The position numbers were made by a program, and so were the translations under genes. From Lycium barbarum (lineage: Eukaryota > Streptophyta > Magnoliopsida > Solanales > Solanaceae): a stretch of DNA of 64,000 bases. Of the stretch, positions 1 to 12,242 are shown in pieces. Under the pieces are notes generated by a model. That model did no database searches. It had not been told where the DNA came from and saw nothing but the letters and a program-made list of their open reading frames with translations. The stretch spans positions 115,182,480 through 115,246,479 of the forward strand of contig NC_083345.1 of the NCBI RefSeq assembly GCF_019175385.1. Reading direction: 5' to 3'. Positions within the stretch are counted from its first letter, which is position 1. Each line of letters opens with the position of its first letter.

Positions 1-2908
1 AGGGTGTACCCACATCATTATCTATTTATATTCTACTCTATGTCCCCATTTCCAATTTTTAAGTTCACATGATTCTTTTCCAATACATTTTGTATACTGC
101 ACCATATCCATGTCTTCCTCTATATCATCTATAATTCAGATTACCCATGTGTGGAATTCCAACACAATCACGAGGCGATGAAAACTCTTGATATATAGTA
201 CAAAATCTAATCTGTCGGTTGGTAGTCGAGTAATGTAATTAATGTGGCAATTTGTCCGAAGCCACATTCCATTCATCCCAATCAGTAATTAGGTAATGCT
301 TATCTTTGTTTCAAATCCTCCATTCAGTAACACTTATGTTTTAGTGATAAGTGTCTCAATCTTTCTCATAACACTATCTTTATCCCAACGGATATCGTCT
401 GTTCCTTCCTTACTAATGGCGCCCTATTGCTAGCTTTGCTTCTTTATCTTGCTTACCTATTTGTCTGTCCTGTGTACTTTCCATCTTCTGCTGAATTATT
501 TATTCAGCACTCACCTCTTCTTTTCCTTATTAGTTGTGTAGCTATATCTCCTGGTACTTTTTCGTCAAGCTTGTCTGGTACCATACATTTCTTGCGCATC
601 ATTATTGAAACCCATCCTCATTCTAAATTTGTTGAGGTCTATAATACGTCAACTATCATCGTTAACCACTCCCTTGGCATCAATACATCAGTTGTTTTGC
701 AAATCCACAATCCTTGTCCTTTATGGATTTTCCCCATTCCCGAGGTGCAATCACATATACATAGTAATCCTTTATGCCTCAAGCTCTTTCATTCTTGTTA
801 TATACTTCTAGCTTACTCAAAATCATATCAAGTTCGTCTCAATAGTGGTCTTGTCTTATCACCTTCACGTCGTATTAGTTACGTCTACCATGGGTGCTTC
901 CTTTAGTATCCCTTCCATTTTTTTTCCAGTCTATGTCCATCTTTTATATTGTGCGTGAGCAATCTCATGGTGCCTCTACATCCCTCGGAAAACACTACTT
1001 TTACATAATCCCTCTTTCGTTTTCAAAATATATTCTGTTCATTTCTATTTGTCCTTATCATGCCAGTCATTCCCGGCATTCATTCTGTCTCGTTGCTCAT
1101 CTTTCTTTTAGGTTGTTCTTTCACAGTTCTATCACTTGTATTACTCGTTTTCCAAGCTATACATGTCATAATGCATCGCTATACTGAAACCCGACTCGCT
1201 TTCTTCTTGTCTCCCTCTTTCTATTAACTCCTTCTCTTCCTGCGCTCGCTTTCACTTTCGTTACCATTTGATCTCTATTCTGAACTTTTCCTATAGAACT
1301 TGTAAGTATTTCTTATTCGTTCTATCTTTGCTTTTCCGTCTCGCACTAATCGCATCATATCCTCCAGTTACTTCCTTGCTAGGCTTTACTCATTTCTATG
1401 ACAATCCTTATGGTATTCACATTACATCATGTTCATAATCCATTCTGTAACGTAATACTTCTTAATCTCATTCACGATTCTTACTATGTTTTAATTACAC
1501 TCTGTGGACTAGGTGTACTTAACCCTTCACCCTTTCTGGTCAATCCTATCCTTAATACCTCACAAGCTGTCTTATCAATACCTTCATGATTTGGTATAAC
1601 TCTTCCCCTTCTGTACTTTTGTCTCAATCATACTACTATTCCTTTCAACTGTAAACTCATCGGAACCTATCCCCACTTATCGATTCAACCGATACCTCAA
1701 TAAAATGTTCTATTACGAGTTGCCACCTTTTTCTAAATTATCCCTCAGTATCACAAGCCCTTCCGAATCATCCTAGCATTTCACCAACAACATATGAAAT
1801 ACATGATCCTAGACAGCCCTCAAGTTTAAGTTTTCCTTCCACAAATTCCATCTCCAATTAGTTGGTTAAGAACAAATAAAATGTCACTATGAAACATTCT
1901 CCAATCACCACCAGAAGAAAACTAGAATCCAACAAGCATCACAGAACTTCTTAGTGCTTGATTCACATAGTTTACCTCCATGTTTATTCTTGCATCGTGA
2001 GCGAATCATTTAGTTCATAAACTACTTGTTGTATGTTTTGTACTTTTCAATAAAAGTGAAACTTAATCGCTGGACATTTTTACCCTTCAACATGAGCTTT
2101 TCTAAGGCAAAACGTGGTTGGAAAGTATTCTGGTCCATCCAATGAATTCCAAACTTTGCTGCTCATATAAAACTTTTCAAATAACAATGGTGTCTCTTAC
2201 GGATGACATGGAGGGTACCTCTTAAATCTTTAATGCAACATATTAAATTTACCTCATCGGTATCGAATTTCAGGACATTTTATGAACTTATATCTCATTC
2301 TCTTCTTTTTCCTATTTCTGGGAAAATTTGGGCAGAGTTTCCTCTGTATTTCTCACTATCCCAAAACCTGCACGCAGGAAATACCAACAATGCCTCACGG
2401 GGCCACATATATATGCGCATATCATATCGTATCATAGCCACACAGGGCTCCCATCTCCAAGTAAAAGTTACAAATATGTCGGGACTTACCTGTCATATCG
2501 CACCTCAGGGCGTACCTGATCCTTTAACGAACTGTCCTGTTATATCTTCGTATCTATCTTCTCTTTCATCCTTCAACTTTATATTTCAATCGTATTTCAA
2601 TATTCTTACCTTATCCGACATACCTCTTTCACACCATTGCTTACCTGCGTGCTGTGTAGCTTCCAATGTCATCGGTCGTTTTCATCTGTCGATGTCATTC
2701 TTCAGCTGAAATCAGATGTTAGTATAAGGGATTTCATTTCCTATGACTGGGCTCTATCGTACGATCTTAGATTTGAAAGAAAGGTAACATCCTAAAAATG
2801 CCTTGTAGCTTCCTGTTTATAGATGTGGTGCACAACACATCGATAAACAAGACTCTACTAGACACGGTCTGTAGACACTCCGAGGATGAACCGCTCTGAT
2901 ACCACTTT
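1..2908 (-). mobile_element. Internal region of a minus-strand LTR retrotransposon, apparently non-coding
   Basis: This stretch lies directly downstream (minus strand) of the PBS and 5' LTR at 2891-6020, so it is the start of that element's interior. The plus strand is strongly pyrimidine-rich. I see no gag zinc knuckle, protease DSG/DTG motif, YxDD or integrase motif on either strand; the plus-strand open stretches at 427-906 and 2203-2709 have no recognisable domain and one starts at TTG. A long LTR with a long interior lacking gag and pol fits a large retrotransposon derivative (LARD). The interior continues past the left edge, so coding sequence further on cannot be excluded. Confidence 0.55.
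2891..2904 (-). other. Primer-binding site (initiator Met tRNA type)
   Basis: On the minus strand the sequence reads TGGTATCAGAGCGG, a match to the usual plant PBS for initiator-methionine tRNA. It starts four bases past the LTR end, which is the expected spacing. It fixes the element's orientation and marks the end of the 5' LTR. Confidence 0.85.
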
Positions 2909-3113
2909 TGTCACGACCCAACCCCGTAGGCCGTGACTAGTGCCCGAGTTGGACACTCACACACACCTGTTATCTATAATCATCTACAGCTAGCATAGCA
3001 AGAACTTATTTATATATAAAGGCAAGACGTTATTATAAAGTTGTCGTATATATGCATGTCAAAGCCACCTGTCTCCTGAGGAGTTACGACTTTCAACAGT
3101 TTATATCGCACAT

Positions 3114-3889
3114 AAGCCGGCAAGGCTGTCATATATAGGGGAACGTCCCAGTAATATATAAGCCGACAAGGCTACCATTATACACAGCTCCCACAACAAA
3201 TATATACATCTACGCAAGCCGACAAGGCTGCCACTACACATGGGTACGCCCCCAAACATAAGTCATGTCCACACAACGAAACAGCAACTCTATACAGACC
3301 CACACATATGTCTACAGACCTCTAAGAGTACCAACAGTATCATATGACGGGACAGGGCCCCGCCGTACCCTGAACAAACACATATATATACAACAAAGAG
3401 GATCTATACCACAAAGCTAGGCTCCGAAACAAAGAAGCACTTCAAAACAGCTGAATAGATATCCTAGGCTGGCTGATCTCCGAAACGAGCGTCTGTACCT
3501 GCGGGCATGAAACGCAGCCCCCCGAAGAAAGGGGGTCAGTACGGAATATGTACTGAGCATGTAAAGCATGAAATATAGTAAATAGGATTATACTGAGACA
3601 AGGAGTGTAGGACCCAGTGCAACAACCAGAAAACCATAAGACTTACCTTTGAACATAAATCATATGTGTCAACATCATAACCATATCATTATAGGGTTTA
3701 GTAATCATGGCTAAATAATCATTCTGTATATAACATATATAACGTGTCCCGGCCCTCTAGCGAGGGGCTCGGTAAGTAAAATCATCATATACATGTACAT
3801 ATAACGTGTCCCGGCCCTCTAGTGAGGCACTCGGTGAATAATGATCATATGCCATCCTGGCCACCATGCCCATATCCTCATGTCATCAT

Positions 3890-3950
<61 letters not shown>

Positions 3951-4037
3951 CGTGTCCCGGCCCTCTAGTGAGGGACTCGGTGAATAATGCAGTGAATATG
4001 CGCACGAAAACATGTCCTGGCCCGGGACTCAGTAAAG
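3114..4037. repeat. Short interspersed repeats and (TA)n tract inside the 3.1 kb LTR
   Basis: Three copies of AAGCCGRCAAGGCT lie at 3114, 3160 and 3216. Three copies of a 35-bp unit starting AACGTGTCCCGGCCCTCTAG lie at 3741, 3803 and 3949, and a decayed fourth at about 4011. A pure (TA)n tract fills 3893-3949. They lie in the transcribed leader part of the LTR (minus strand). Confidence 0.8.
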
Positions 4038-5665
4038 GATGTAACGGTAAGCACGAGCAGAGTAATAAGCAACCACATACATACAAATCATCTTTTGAGA
4101 CTCAATGGATAAGTAAACTAATCAGCTCTCAAGCATCAGGATAATAATCATATTAAGTTCTTCCTAAATGTTATTACGAACTATAACAAGGAACATTTCA
4201 GGGATCATATACATGTATCAAATTAACATGAGATAGCTTATGAAAGTCAAGGACACCTCTAATCATGGAATTCTTTAAGAATAGAAACTTCTATACATCA
4301 TATATTAGTCAATCATATAATAGACTCGAGGAAATAGCTCGACCATCTTGAAAGTTTCAACATCAAGAACGAATAAAAATTTAGGATCATGCTTGGAACT
4401 AGAGAGTAGAATTTCCCCAAGGCTCATATCATATCTCACTTACATATAGGACATGCCAAAAGAAAGAAGGGATAGGCTTTACATACCTTTAGCGTTTAGT
4501 CGTAATACAACTCGTACACGCTGCCCGATAGTACTTTATCCTATATTAAGATATCAAAAACTACGATTAGGCTACGAGGGAATTCAATACGTATTCTAAC
4601 GTTAATAACCCCTTTTAAACAATTAGACGACGTTTCGTTCGTATTCAACCCGACTAATACCATTAAGCCAATATCATTAGTCATGTATTCAAGTATCAAC
4701 CCGAGAACATTTAAACATGACTCGAGGGAACTTCGGATAGCCCGTACATTATTCAAAACAGCCCGACCAACATACCATACAACTCGCAATTTTCCCACTT
4801 TAACCAAGACAACAACAACACGTTTAGCAACATTGTTTATATAATCACAAGAAACTATATTAACGACATACTAACTTCTACAACAGCCCATAACGACTTC
4901 AACTCCAGTCTTTAACCATCAATATCCTCATTCTTATTTTAGAACCCATGACAATAACAATCGACATTTAAAATAAATTAACTCATCCTTTTTCCTAAAA
5001 CAGTCCACGGCTTGGACTGTTTTTCTACTTCAACATATCCCATTTCTTTTACACCTCAAACTCGCACATTCACGACGCATCCAATGCACCACAACATCCA
5101 TAACAACAACAACTAAAGCATCAATTAAATCAGTCTACTAATTCTCCTAAACCATCCCCTACACGGCCTCAACATAATCACACACAACTTCAACAACAAC
5201 AATTCAATACCAACGTGCACAATTTTGTACACTCAATTTACATTTATACATATTCACAATACATCCAAACTCATTCTAAATGTAAAAGAAATGATCAATT
5301 CTTACCTTGAATACTTGGCTCCAATTTGTGTCTTAAATCTTTATACTTATTCTTGCTTCTCCACCAACTACTACACGTTGTTATATGCCTTGAACACCAA
5401 CAATTAGCTTAAGGATTTTAACTCCTACTTATGTCCTCTCCAAAGCTCACCCTCTCGGCCAACAATGGCTATGGCCGAGAGCCTTCCTTCTCCTCCATTT
5501 CCATCTCCCTTCCTTTGCCTAAAAACTTTTATCAAGCAATAAAAATGGAGCTTTCTCCTTCAACCATAAATCTGGCCGAAAGCAGCCATGGGTACATTTT
5601 CTTGTTCTTGAAACTTATTAGCAACAATGGATATGAAGATGACCATTTCCCACTATACTTGGTCC

Positions 5666-5673
5666 TATTTATA
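5666..5673 (-). promoter_or_regulatory. LTR TATA box
   Basis: Minus strand reads CCATATAAATAGGACC, a strong plant TATA context, about 350 bp inside the LTR start. It would make U3 about 350 bp and R-U5 the remaining 2.7 kb, an unusually long leader. Confidence 0.6.
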
Positions 5674-6020
5674 TGGTTCCCTATCATGTTACACGTACTC
5701 CCTCATTTGTTGACTCACCATTGAACCTTTTATTATTTTTTTTCTGATTTTATTATTATTATTCGGGTGGGGCCCACACGCCTAATTAGGCTAATTAGTG
5801 AAGTAATTAAATTTTAATCCCACTTAATAATCTAGTCATGGTTAGTTAATCCCTAATTTCCAATAACATTTCTATACCAAATAAAATTTATAGGCGACTT
5901 GTGTATTGAAACAAAAATCGGAAGTTAAAAGTCTCTACCTCGTGCCCTAAAATAGTCTTGTCTTTAACTTGTCGCGTTTAGCTTAAAATATCCCAATGTA
6001 TAAAAATACGGGATATAACA

Positions 6021-7540
6021 CAATTTCTATCCCCCGATGTCGAACGACAAAGCCAAGGAATTTTCCGGAGGTAACCCCAAATGCACACTTCAAAGGATTC
6101 ATTTTGAGTTGGTGCCTTCGTTGTAGGTCAAACACCATTCTCAGGTCTTGCAAGTGATCACTCTTCTTTCTTGATTTTACCACCAGATCGTCAACATAAC
6201 ATTCGACGTTTTTGTGAAGCATATTGTCGAAGATATTTTTCATAGCTCTTTGGTATGTTGCTCCAGCATTCTTCAAGCCAAAAGGCATTACTTTGTAGCA
6301 ATAAATACCTCTAGGAGTGCGGAATGCAGTAAGCTCTTCATCCTTAGGTGACATGCGGATCTGGTTATAGCCGGATGAGCTGTCTATGAAGGACATTGCC
6401 TCGTATCCAGTAGTGGCATCAATCATAAGCTCAGCAATAGGAAGTGGATATTCATCCTTAGGGCATGCATTGTTGAGATCCCTAAAGTCAACACATACTC
6501 GAATTTGTCCATTCTTCTTTCTCACAGGGACAATGCTCGAAATCCATGTGGGGAACTTAACTTCGCGAATGAAACCAGCCTCAATAAGCTTGTTAACTTC
6601 ATCTTCGATCAAGGGAACCAATTCTGGCCTTGAAACATCGCTGTGCTTGTTTGATAGGACGTGTCCCGTTCTTGACAGCGAGATGATGGACCACAACTTT
6701 AGGGTCTAAGCCAGGCATCTCTTTGTAACTCCAGCCAAATACATCCTTATACTCTTTAAGTAATTCAACATAAGCACTCTCTTCATCGACTGCAAGCAAA
6801 GAATTTACATAAGTGGGCATTGGATCTTCATCAGTACCAAGGTTGACTTCTTTCAATGCGTCAACTGTCATTTTTACCCTTTCTTCAAATTCGGGCGGAT
6901 CATCCTTAGCGTCTTCATCTTCTTGAGGTTCGCCATCGTTGACAGATATATGGTGACACTAAGAAAAATACTCCAACTCTTCATCAACCTTAATTGGAGA
7001 TAAAGTATCCCTTTCATCTTGTACAGTAACGTGATATGAAGAGCCAACACTTTCTTCATCTTCATCCCGCTCCTTGGTGTAGACCACAACATGCGACTTT
7101 GCTTTTAGTATTTCTCCACATGAGACCACAAGATCTGTTTGTCGCCTCATCCTAGAAGGGATCAAACTTCGGAAGTCTTTGGAGATATTTTGAGATTTGG
7201 GAAAAACGGATGATTTCATACGCTTGTGGTTTCTCCGAATCTTGCTTCCATTCTTCATTGGTCCTAACCTCTAAAATATAGAAACTCTCGCGGTCGACTT
7301 TCCCAGTCGGTCAAAGACAGACGGCCTTTTGTTAGAAGCAAGAGGTTCCTCTTCCGCAGTGATGTAGTTATTACTTGCCCTTCTTATGGAGATGCGAACT
7401 GGTGGGGGTTGTTTATACCCCAAACCTTCACGTTTTTGCCTCACCCCAGGTTCCATCGAAAGCTTCCCCAATTTTGATGGTTCGCTAGGATTGTATCAAG
7501 CCTTTGCGAGTAGTTGGTAAGCATTTGGATCGAAACCTTC
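6021..7540 (-). pseudogene. Truncated Ty3-gypsy reverse transcriptase and linker
   Basis: RNA-dependent DNA polymerase of the Tat-like element. Around 6696-6021 the frame carries classic RT blocks: VRKKNGQIRVCVDFRDLN, FIDSSSGYNQIRM, the AFRTPRGIYCYKVMPFGLKNAGATYQ region in outline, and the catalytic box CYVDDLVVKS (two aspartates present). It stops in the thumb region after a KFLGFVV block, where the LTR is inserted. Upstream, 7470-6600 encodes the linker between protease and RT (GLGYKQPPPVRISIRRASNN and an acidic stretch), spread over several frames and interrupted by a TGA near 7500. The rest of the polymerase is absent here. Confidence 0.85.
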
Positions 7541-10500
7541 ACTCTGTACGCCTCGTAGGGAGTGCTTCATTTTGTAGCGAGCTGCTAGCCACAAATTTTC
7601 CGAGTAATTTCGTAGATGACATTATTGTGTCGATCTGCTTGATAGGAAGGGTTAGTCCTCCCAACATGTTTCCCTCGTCCTTTTTGGCCTTTGGAACATA
7701 ACGAAGAACAGAAGTCACTTTCTTACTCGAAGAAGCGCCATTTGTGTTGGGCAACTTATTGACATCGAAGGACCTTTGATCTTCCTTAACTGCTGCCCTC
7801 TCCTTACAAGCAACCACCTTTGCATTTTTGTTCATAACCTCAGCATTATCGATTATCGCAACTTCATCAACTTTTGCGGCATATTTCTTTAAGTAGAACT
7901 TGGCATCGGCGAAGTGCGCTTCGGCTTCAGTGAAGGGATTATCATCGGCCATAATCTTCTTTTCAACTCCATCTTCATGATACTTCAAACACTGGTGGTA
8001 GGTAGAGGGGATCACCTTATTCTCATGTACCCAAGGCCTACCGAGCAAGATGTTATACGAAGTCCTTGCATCGATCACATGCAACTACGCGCTAGATTGC
8101 AGTTCGCCGATGGTGAGGTCTACTTTGATAGCTCTTATGGCTCTTTGTCCCCCTTGGTTGAATCCTTGGATCATCAAACAACTTGCGGAAAGATCCTCCA
8201 TTGCGATTCCAAGATCCTTCATTGTGTGAATAGAAAGGATGTTAACTCCAGATCCACCATCGATTAGGATTCTGTTCACCTTTTGCTCACGTGCAAACCC
8301 AATCATTAATAAAGGGCGATTATGAGGTATGTCGCCAAGTAGAAGGTCATCATCGGTGAATGTGATTTTGGCCATGCACACATCTATGACTTCAGGAGAT
8401 GACTTTGCAGAGTCTTCTGACGATGGACATGACGAGGTCACGTTTTTCGCTTCCTTCTCATCAACGGTACAACATGAAGCTTTTACATCATCAATGACGA
8501 ATTTGCTGTGAAACCAACTCGGCAAGTATTCTCCTAATGTTATTGGCCGATGTGGTTCTTGGTAGTAGCACCCTCTTATTTTCTCCTTCTTTGGGTGCTT
8601 AGCTGGATTGTTTGTTTCAGGTTTACTCACCTTCTTTCCCTTAGTTTGTCGTTTCACTGAATTTTTTCGCGAACCTGTTTTGCGGTGCTTGCGACGAGTT
8701 ACGAGGGTCCAACCCCCATCATCAAGATGACCAATTTGGTCTTCGTCTTCTTCAGACGGTCCTCCTTCTACTGACACAATATCGCTGGATGTAAGAAGAG
8801 ACAACATTTCATTCACATTAACTGGTTCGAAGTCTCCAAACTTAATCATTCCTGCCAGACATATGTTCGGGATGTCTTTCTCTCCATATCCTTCAACAAA
8901 GTTGCAAGTCATGACTGGATCGAGTGAGCTAATTGTGACGCTAACTTGGTTTGCACTTTCTTTCTCATCTTCAAGTGAAATCTTTCCTTCGCGGGCTAGC
9001 TCCATAACTTTATCCTTGAAGACAAAGCATTTCTCGATAGAGTGGCCGATCAACCGGTGGTACTTGCAATAATTTGGTTCATCAGTTCTCCCTGCTTCAT
9101 TCGGCCGCTTCATCTCGGGTAACTCAAAAAGTTTCAGCCCAAGAAGTTCATCAAAGATTGCAGAAACGTCTGAATCAAGGAATGGATAATCCTTCTCTTG
9201 CATCTCCTTCAAAGTTGGTTTTCTGTTCGCTCTATCCTCCAAAGAAGTTGACTTCACGCTCTGCTTCTTGCTTACTTTAGTGGTGAACTTCACAGGCGCA
9301 ACATTAACGTTCATGGATTCTTTGTTTTCGGTCTTGGAAAAATATCTCCTCACTTTATTTACTTCTTGCTTGTCTTTAACTTTGCGGGATTCGTAGACCG
9401 GCGGCGCTTCACTTCCGACTGACGCCATGCTTAACTCCATGTCATGAGCACGAGTGGCCAATTCTTCAAAAGTCTTAGGCTTTATGCCTTGCAAGATATA
9501 GGTGAGACCCCAGTGCACACCTTGAATGCACATCTCTATTCCCGAAGCTTCGCTAAGTCTATCTTTGCAGTTTAGACTTGCATGCCTCCATCGGTTGATG
9601 AAGTCAATAACTGGTTCTTCCTTTCGCTAGCGAGTGTTTGTAAGCTCCACAATGCTTATGGTGCGTCTTGTGCTATAGAAGCGGTTGAGAAACTCCTGCT
9701 CCATTTGCTCCCAACTATCAATGGAACCAGACTCAAGGTCTGTGTACCAATCAAAAGCATAACCTTTAAGGGAACGAACAAACTGTTTGGCAAGGTAATC
9801 ACCATATGTTCCAGCGTTGTTGCATGTTTCAATGAAGTGTGCCACATGTTGCTTCGGATTTCCCTTGCCATCAAACTGCTGAAATTTTGGGGGTTGATAA
9901 CCGGCAGGCATCTTCAAGCTATCAATCCTTGCAGTGTACGGCTTCGCATATGTAAGGGATGATTTTGCGGAAACATCATATTTATCCTTGATGGTCCCCA
10001 TGATGAACTCCTTTATTTGATTGATTGGAATCATCCCTTCAGAGGAAACTTGGATTTCTGAAGCATGTTCCACTTGATTTGCGGGAGATTCAATCCTTTC
10101 TTGTGCTTGCGGACGTTTTCCAGGGGCATGACTCGAATCCCCCTCCATCACACTATCAAACCTGGCTGTCAACTTGACAATTCGATTATCTTGATCTTGC
10201 ACATATTTGGTCAAGTCTCCAATTGCCTTTGTCAAGCTCGCGAGTTGTTCTTCAACAGTTGAAGCATTGGTCATCATCGCATGCATCACCATCATAGATG
10301 AAGAAGAATAACACATATTTTTGCGAACATAGGATGCGAACATGTTATGCGGAGTAGATCCAGTGCTCAAGACATCATCGTCAGCTTGCCTGAAGGATTT
10401 CTTGGGCTTAGATAAACTAAGTTGGGCAAGAACCCTCTCCACCATTTTGGCGGCATTCTCCCCTTCTTCTGTGGTGTTTGCGGAAGACGAACCAAAGACG

Positions 10501-10676
10501 ATAGCAGATTCAAGCTGTGCTTCCGAAATTCGTTGCCCTAGCAATTTGGCTTGGTTCCTCGTGACAGGTCCGATGCTCCCCTTAGTAACATCTAGGATGT
10601 TTTCAACAGCAACGGAGAATTTGGATCCGGTAGCTTTTGCGGATGCAGATTTCGAGTTAACCTTCTTGGAAGCCAT
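7541..10676 (-). pseudogene. Ty3-gypsy gag-protease, broken by in-frame stops
   Basis: Starts at an ATG at 10676 (MASKKVNSKSASAK), 55 bp after the PBS. An N-terminal polar region is followed by a gag capsid-type domain (KFQQFDGKGNPKQHVAHFIE, about residues 265-350), a finger-like motif CKYHRLIGHSIEKC near 9050, a basic/acidic linker, and an aspartic protease motif LIDGGSGVNIL near 8260. The frame is interrupted by TAG codons at about 9627 and 8085, but the reading frame itself continues past both. A real frame change occurs near 7540. The stops look like point mutations in an old copy; stop readthrough is less likely. Reverse-strand open frames here are shadows. Confidence 0.85.
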
Positions 10677-10730
10677 CTTAGTGTTTTTGAAGTTTGACTA
10701 TTGGAGAGAAGAGATGAGAGGTAAAGATTC

Positions 10731-10747
10731 TCCCACTGGGCGTGCCA
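10731..10747 (-). other. Primer-binding site of the Tat-like element
   Basis: Minus strand reads TGGCACGCCCAGTGGGA four bases after the LTR end. It begins with TGG as expected for pairing to a tRNA CCA end. It is not the initiator-Met type; I cannot name the tRNA with confidence. Confidence 0.6.
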
Positions 10748-10751
10748 AATT

Positions 10752-11522
10752 TGTAACGACTAATCTTCGTTCCTGAAAATAATAATCAAGAAAAGAAAAA
10801 TAGCGATAAAGAATAATATTTGATTTCAAGAATTTGCGCGGGGGTTACAATCTTTATGAAATCTTAAACAAAAAGATGTAATCCTCTGATTCTTCTCCTC
10901 ACGATACGGCCGTCAATCAAGGGCTTTTGCTTGTTCTTGAATGGGCGAATCACTTGTTGTTGATATTTCACTACGAATGCGGAGCCGAGCTTTAATCACA
11001 AACGTAGAGGTATGGAAACTTGCGGCTCACCACTTGGAGCGAAGACTTCTTAGTATGCGGAAGAATTGCGGCTGAGAGCTTCTCTATGTATTTTTTTCTT
11101 TTTTGGCTTTATGAAGACCCTTATTTATAGTTGTATGGGAGAGCTAGGATTTGTATATGATTGGTTGAACCATGTCATTTGAACACTTGGCGACATTTGA
11201 TTGGTTCTTCTATTGACTTGACATGCTGCGTCACTTATGCACGTGGCATGATTCTATTGGTCCTTGACTTTACTTGGCGTGCCACGTCATTTGACACGTG
11301 GCATGGACCTTGGGCTAATAAAGTGGGCTCATTATGTGAAGTCCGACAAGATAGACTAGCCCAATTGAATTGGTGTTTCATATAAGTCCATACATGTTGG
11401 ATTTAAACAATAAATCCGATTATGTTAGCCCATAATATTTGTTTGGACCAATACATTTAGAATTTAGAATATGATCCAAATTAATTTGTGGATTTAAGTT
11501 CGATTAAATTTCAGTGTCTACA
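10752..11522 (-). mobile_element. 5' LTR (771 bp) of the Tat-like element
   Basis: Minus strand: begins TGTAGACACTG at 11522 and ends GTCGTTACA at 10752. A TATA box (CTATAAATAAGG, 11121-11130) lies about 390 bp from the start. The U3 region holds two CACGTGGC words (11240-11247 and 11295-11302) inside a loosely repeated segment. The 3' LTR lies outside the window, so age cannot be estimated here. Confidence 0.8.
11121..11302 (-). promoter_or_regulatory. LTR promoter: TATA box plus two G-box/ABRE words
   Basis: The TATA box is at 11121-11129 (minus). Upstream of it, CACGTGGC occurs at 11240-11247 and 11295-11302, with a CCACGTCA between them. CACGTG is palindromic and ACGTGGC is the core of plant abscisic-acid-response elements. 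A stress-response role is inferred from the motif alone. Confidence 0.45.
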
Positions 11523-11978
11523 CAATCTTCTAATATGCAAGCTGGTGTATGGTCTCTTTGTTTCCATCTTAATGATTGTACGAAGAACTCATCATTAAGT
11601 GAGAAAAAATTGGAGAAGAGGTACATGTTCGGAAAACAATCAACTTTTAAGGTGCAACTCTTTTTTGTTTTTCGGGTAATAAGAAGTTAATTTTAGCAAC
11701 TGTTTGCTCTGCTGATTCCTTATCTAAATTGAAAATGATAATTGGAGATTCAACTGTTTGCTAGTCAGTTCGGTTCAACCATCTCAGATGACAACACTGG
11801 CACAATTTTAGTCCCTATTCAGTTGAACTCTTAGATATTCAGTCCCTGTTCAATTGAACTATTTTAATTCTGCTTTACTTATCTACCGAAAAAAAACTTT
11901 TCTCTATTTTGGTACCTCAGTTTACTTGCGACAAATGACTGTGCTAGTGTTAACTTCAGTTTATACTTTCCTATCTAT
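11523..11978. other. No gene seen
   Basis: AT-rich sequence next to the gypsy LTR. I see no coding frame of note and no clear repeat structure apart from a loose repeat of a 'cagtccctgttcaattgaact' type phrase near 11810-11865. Confidence 0.5.
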
Positions 11979-12242
11979 GAGCCCGTTTGGATTGGCTTAT
12001 AAGTTGCTTATAAGCTGTTTTCAGCTTTTTTGAGTGTTTGACTTGCCAGCTTAAAGTCATTTTGTGCTTAAAATAAGCTCAAAAAAATAATTAGGCTCAT
12101 TTGACTTAGCTTATCTAAAGCAGCTTATAAGTTGAAAACAACTTATAAGCCAAAAAAAAAAAAAAATAGACTATCCCAACTTATTTTTTTTAGCTTATAA
12201 GTTGTTTGCAGCTTATAGGCATAAGCCCATCCAAACAGGCTC
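11979..12242. mobile_element. MITE with GAGCC-type inverted ends (264 bp)
   Basis: Ends are inverted copies: left GAGCCCGTTTGGATTGGCTTAT, right the reverse complement of GAGCCTGTTTGGATGGGCTTAT. The body is rich in TTATAAGCT/AGCTTATAA words, which also form inverted pairs, so the whole unit can fold. TAT flanks both sides, compatible with a 3-bp PIF/Harbinger-type duplication; the flanking CTATGA on both sides makes the exact boundary ambiguous. It encodes no protein. Confidence 0.75.

Larger units (their letters stand above)
2909..6020 (-). mobile_element. 5' LTR (3.1 kb) of the leftmost LTR retrotransposon
   Basis: Minus strand: the LTR begins TGTTATATCCCG at 6020 and ends GGGTCGTGACA at 2909, giving TG...CA ends and about 3112 bp. 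The start cuts straight into the reverse-transcriptase frame of the next element, so this is the younger insertion. The 5 bp outside it (CAATT, 6021-6025) should recur beyond the other LTR, outside this window. It contains a TATA box near its start, a long AT microsatellite and two families of short internal repeats. LTRs of this size with an iMet PBS are usual in Tekay/Del chromoviruses; that lineage label is an inference. Confidence 0.8.
6021..11522 (-). mobile_element. 5' half of a Ty3-gypsy element, Tat-like
   Basis: Minus strand, in order: LTR (11522-10752), PBS (10747-10731), gag, protease, then reverse transcriptase, cut off at 6020 by the LTR retrotransposon. The rest of RT, RNase H, integrase and the 3' LTR must lie beyond the left edge. 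Lineage call (Tat group of Ty3-gypsy) rests on the long gag-protease reading frame, the CKYHRLIGHSIEKC finger-like motif, the SYNILLGRPW block after the protease and the RT block RVCVDFRDLNNACPKDEYPL. The coding region has several stops and frame changes, so this copy is not functional. Confidence 0.85.

Noticed and set aside
427..906. 159-codon open stretch in the leftmost element
   Set aside because: Opens at TTG, has no domain, and lies on the strand opposite to the element in pyrimidine-biased DNA that produces chance open frames.
2203..2709. 168-codon plus-strand open stretch
   Set aside because: No recognisable domain; antisense to the LTR element interior and of the same compositional bias. 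Could be revisited if conserved in other copies.
3866..4144. Open frames across the (TA)n tract
   Set aside because: The repeat itself codes for IYIYIY in both directions; artefact of the microsatellite.
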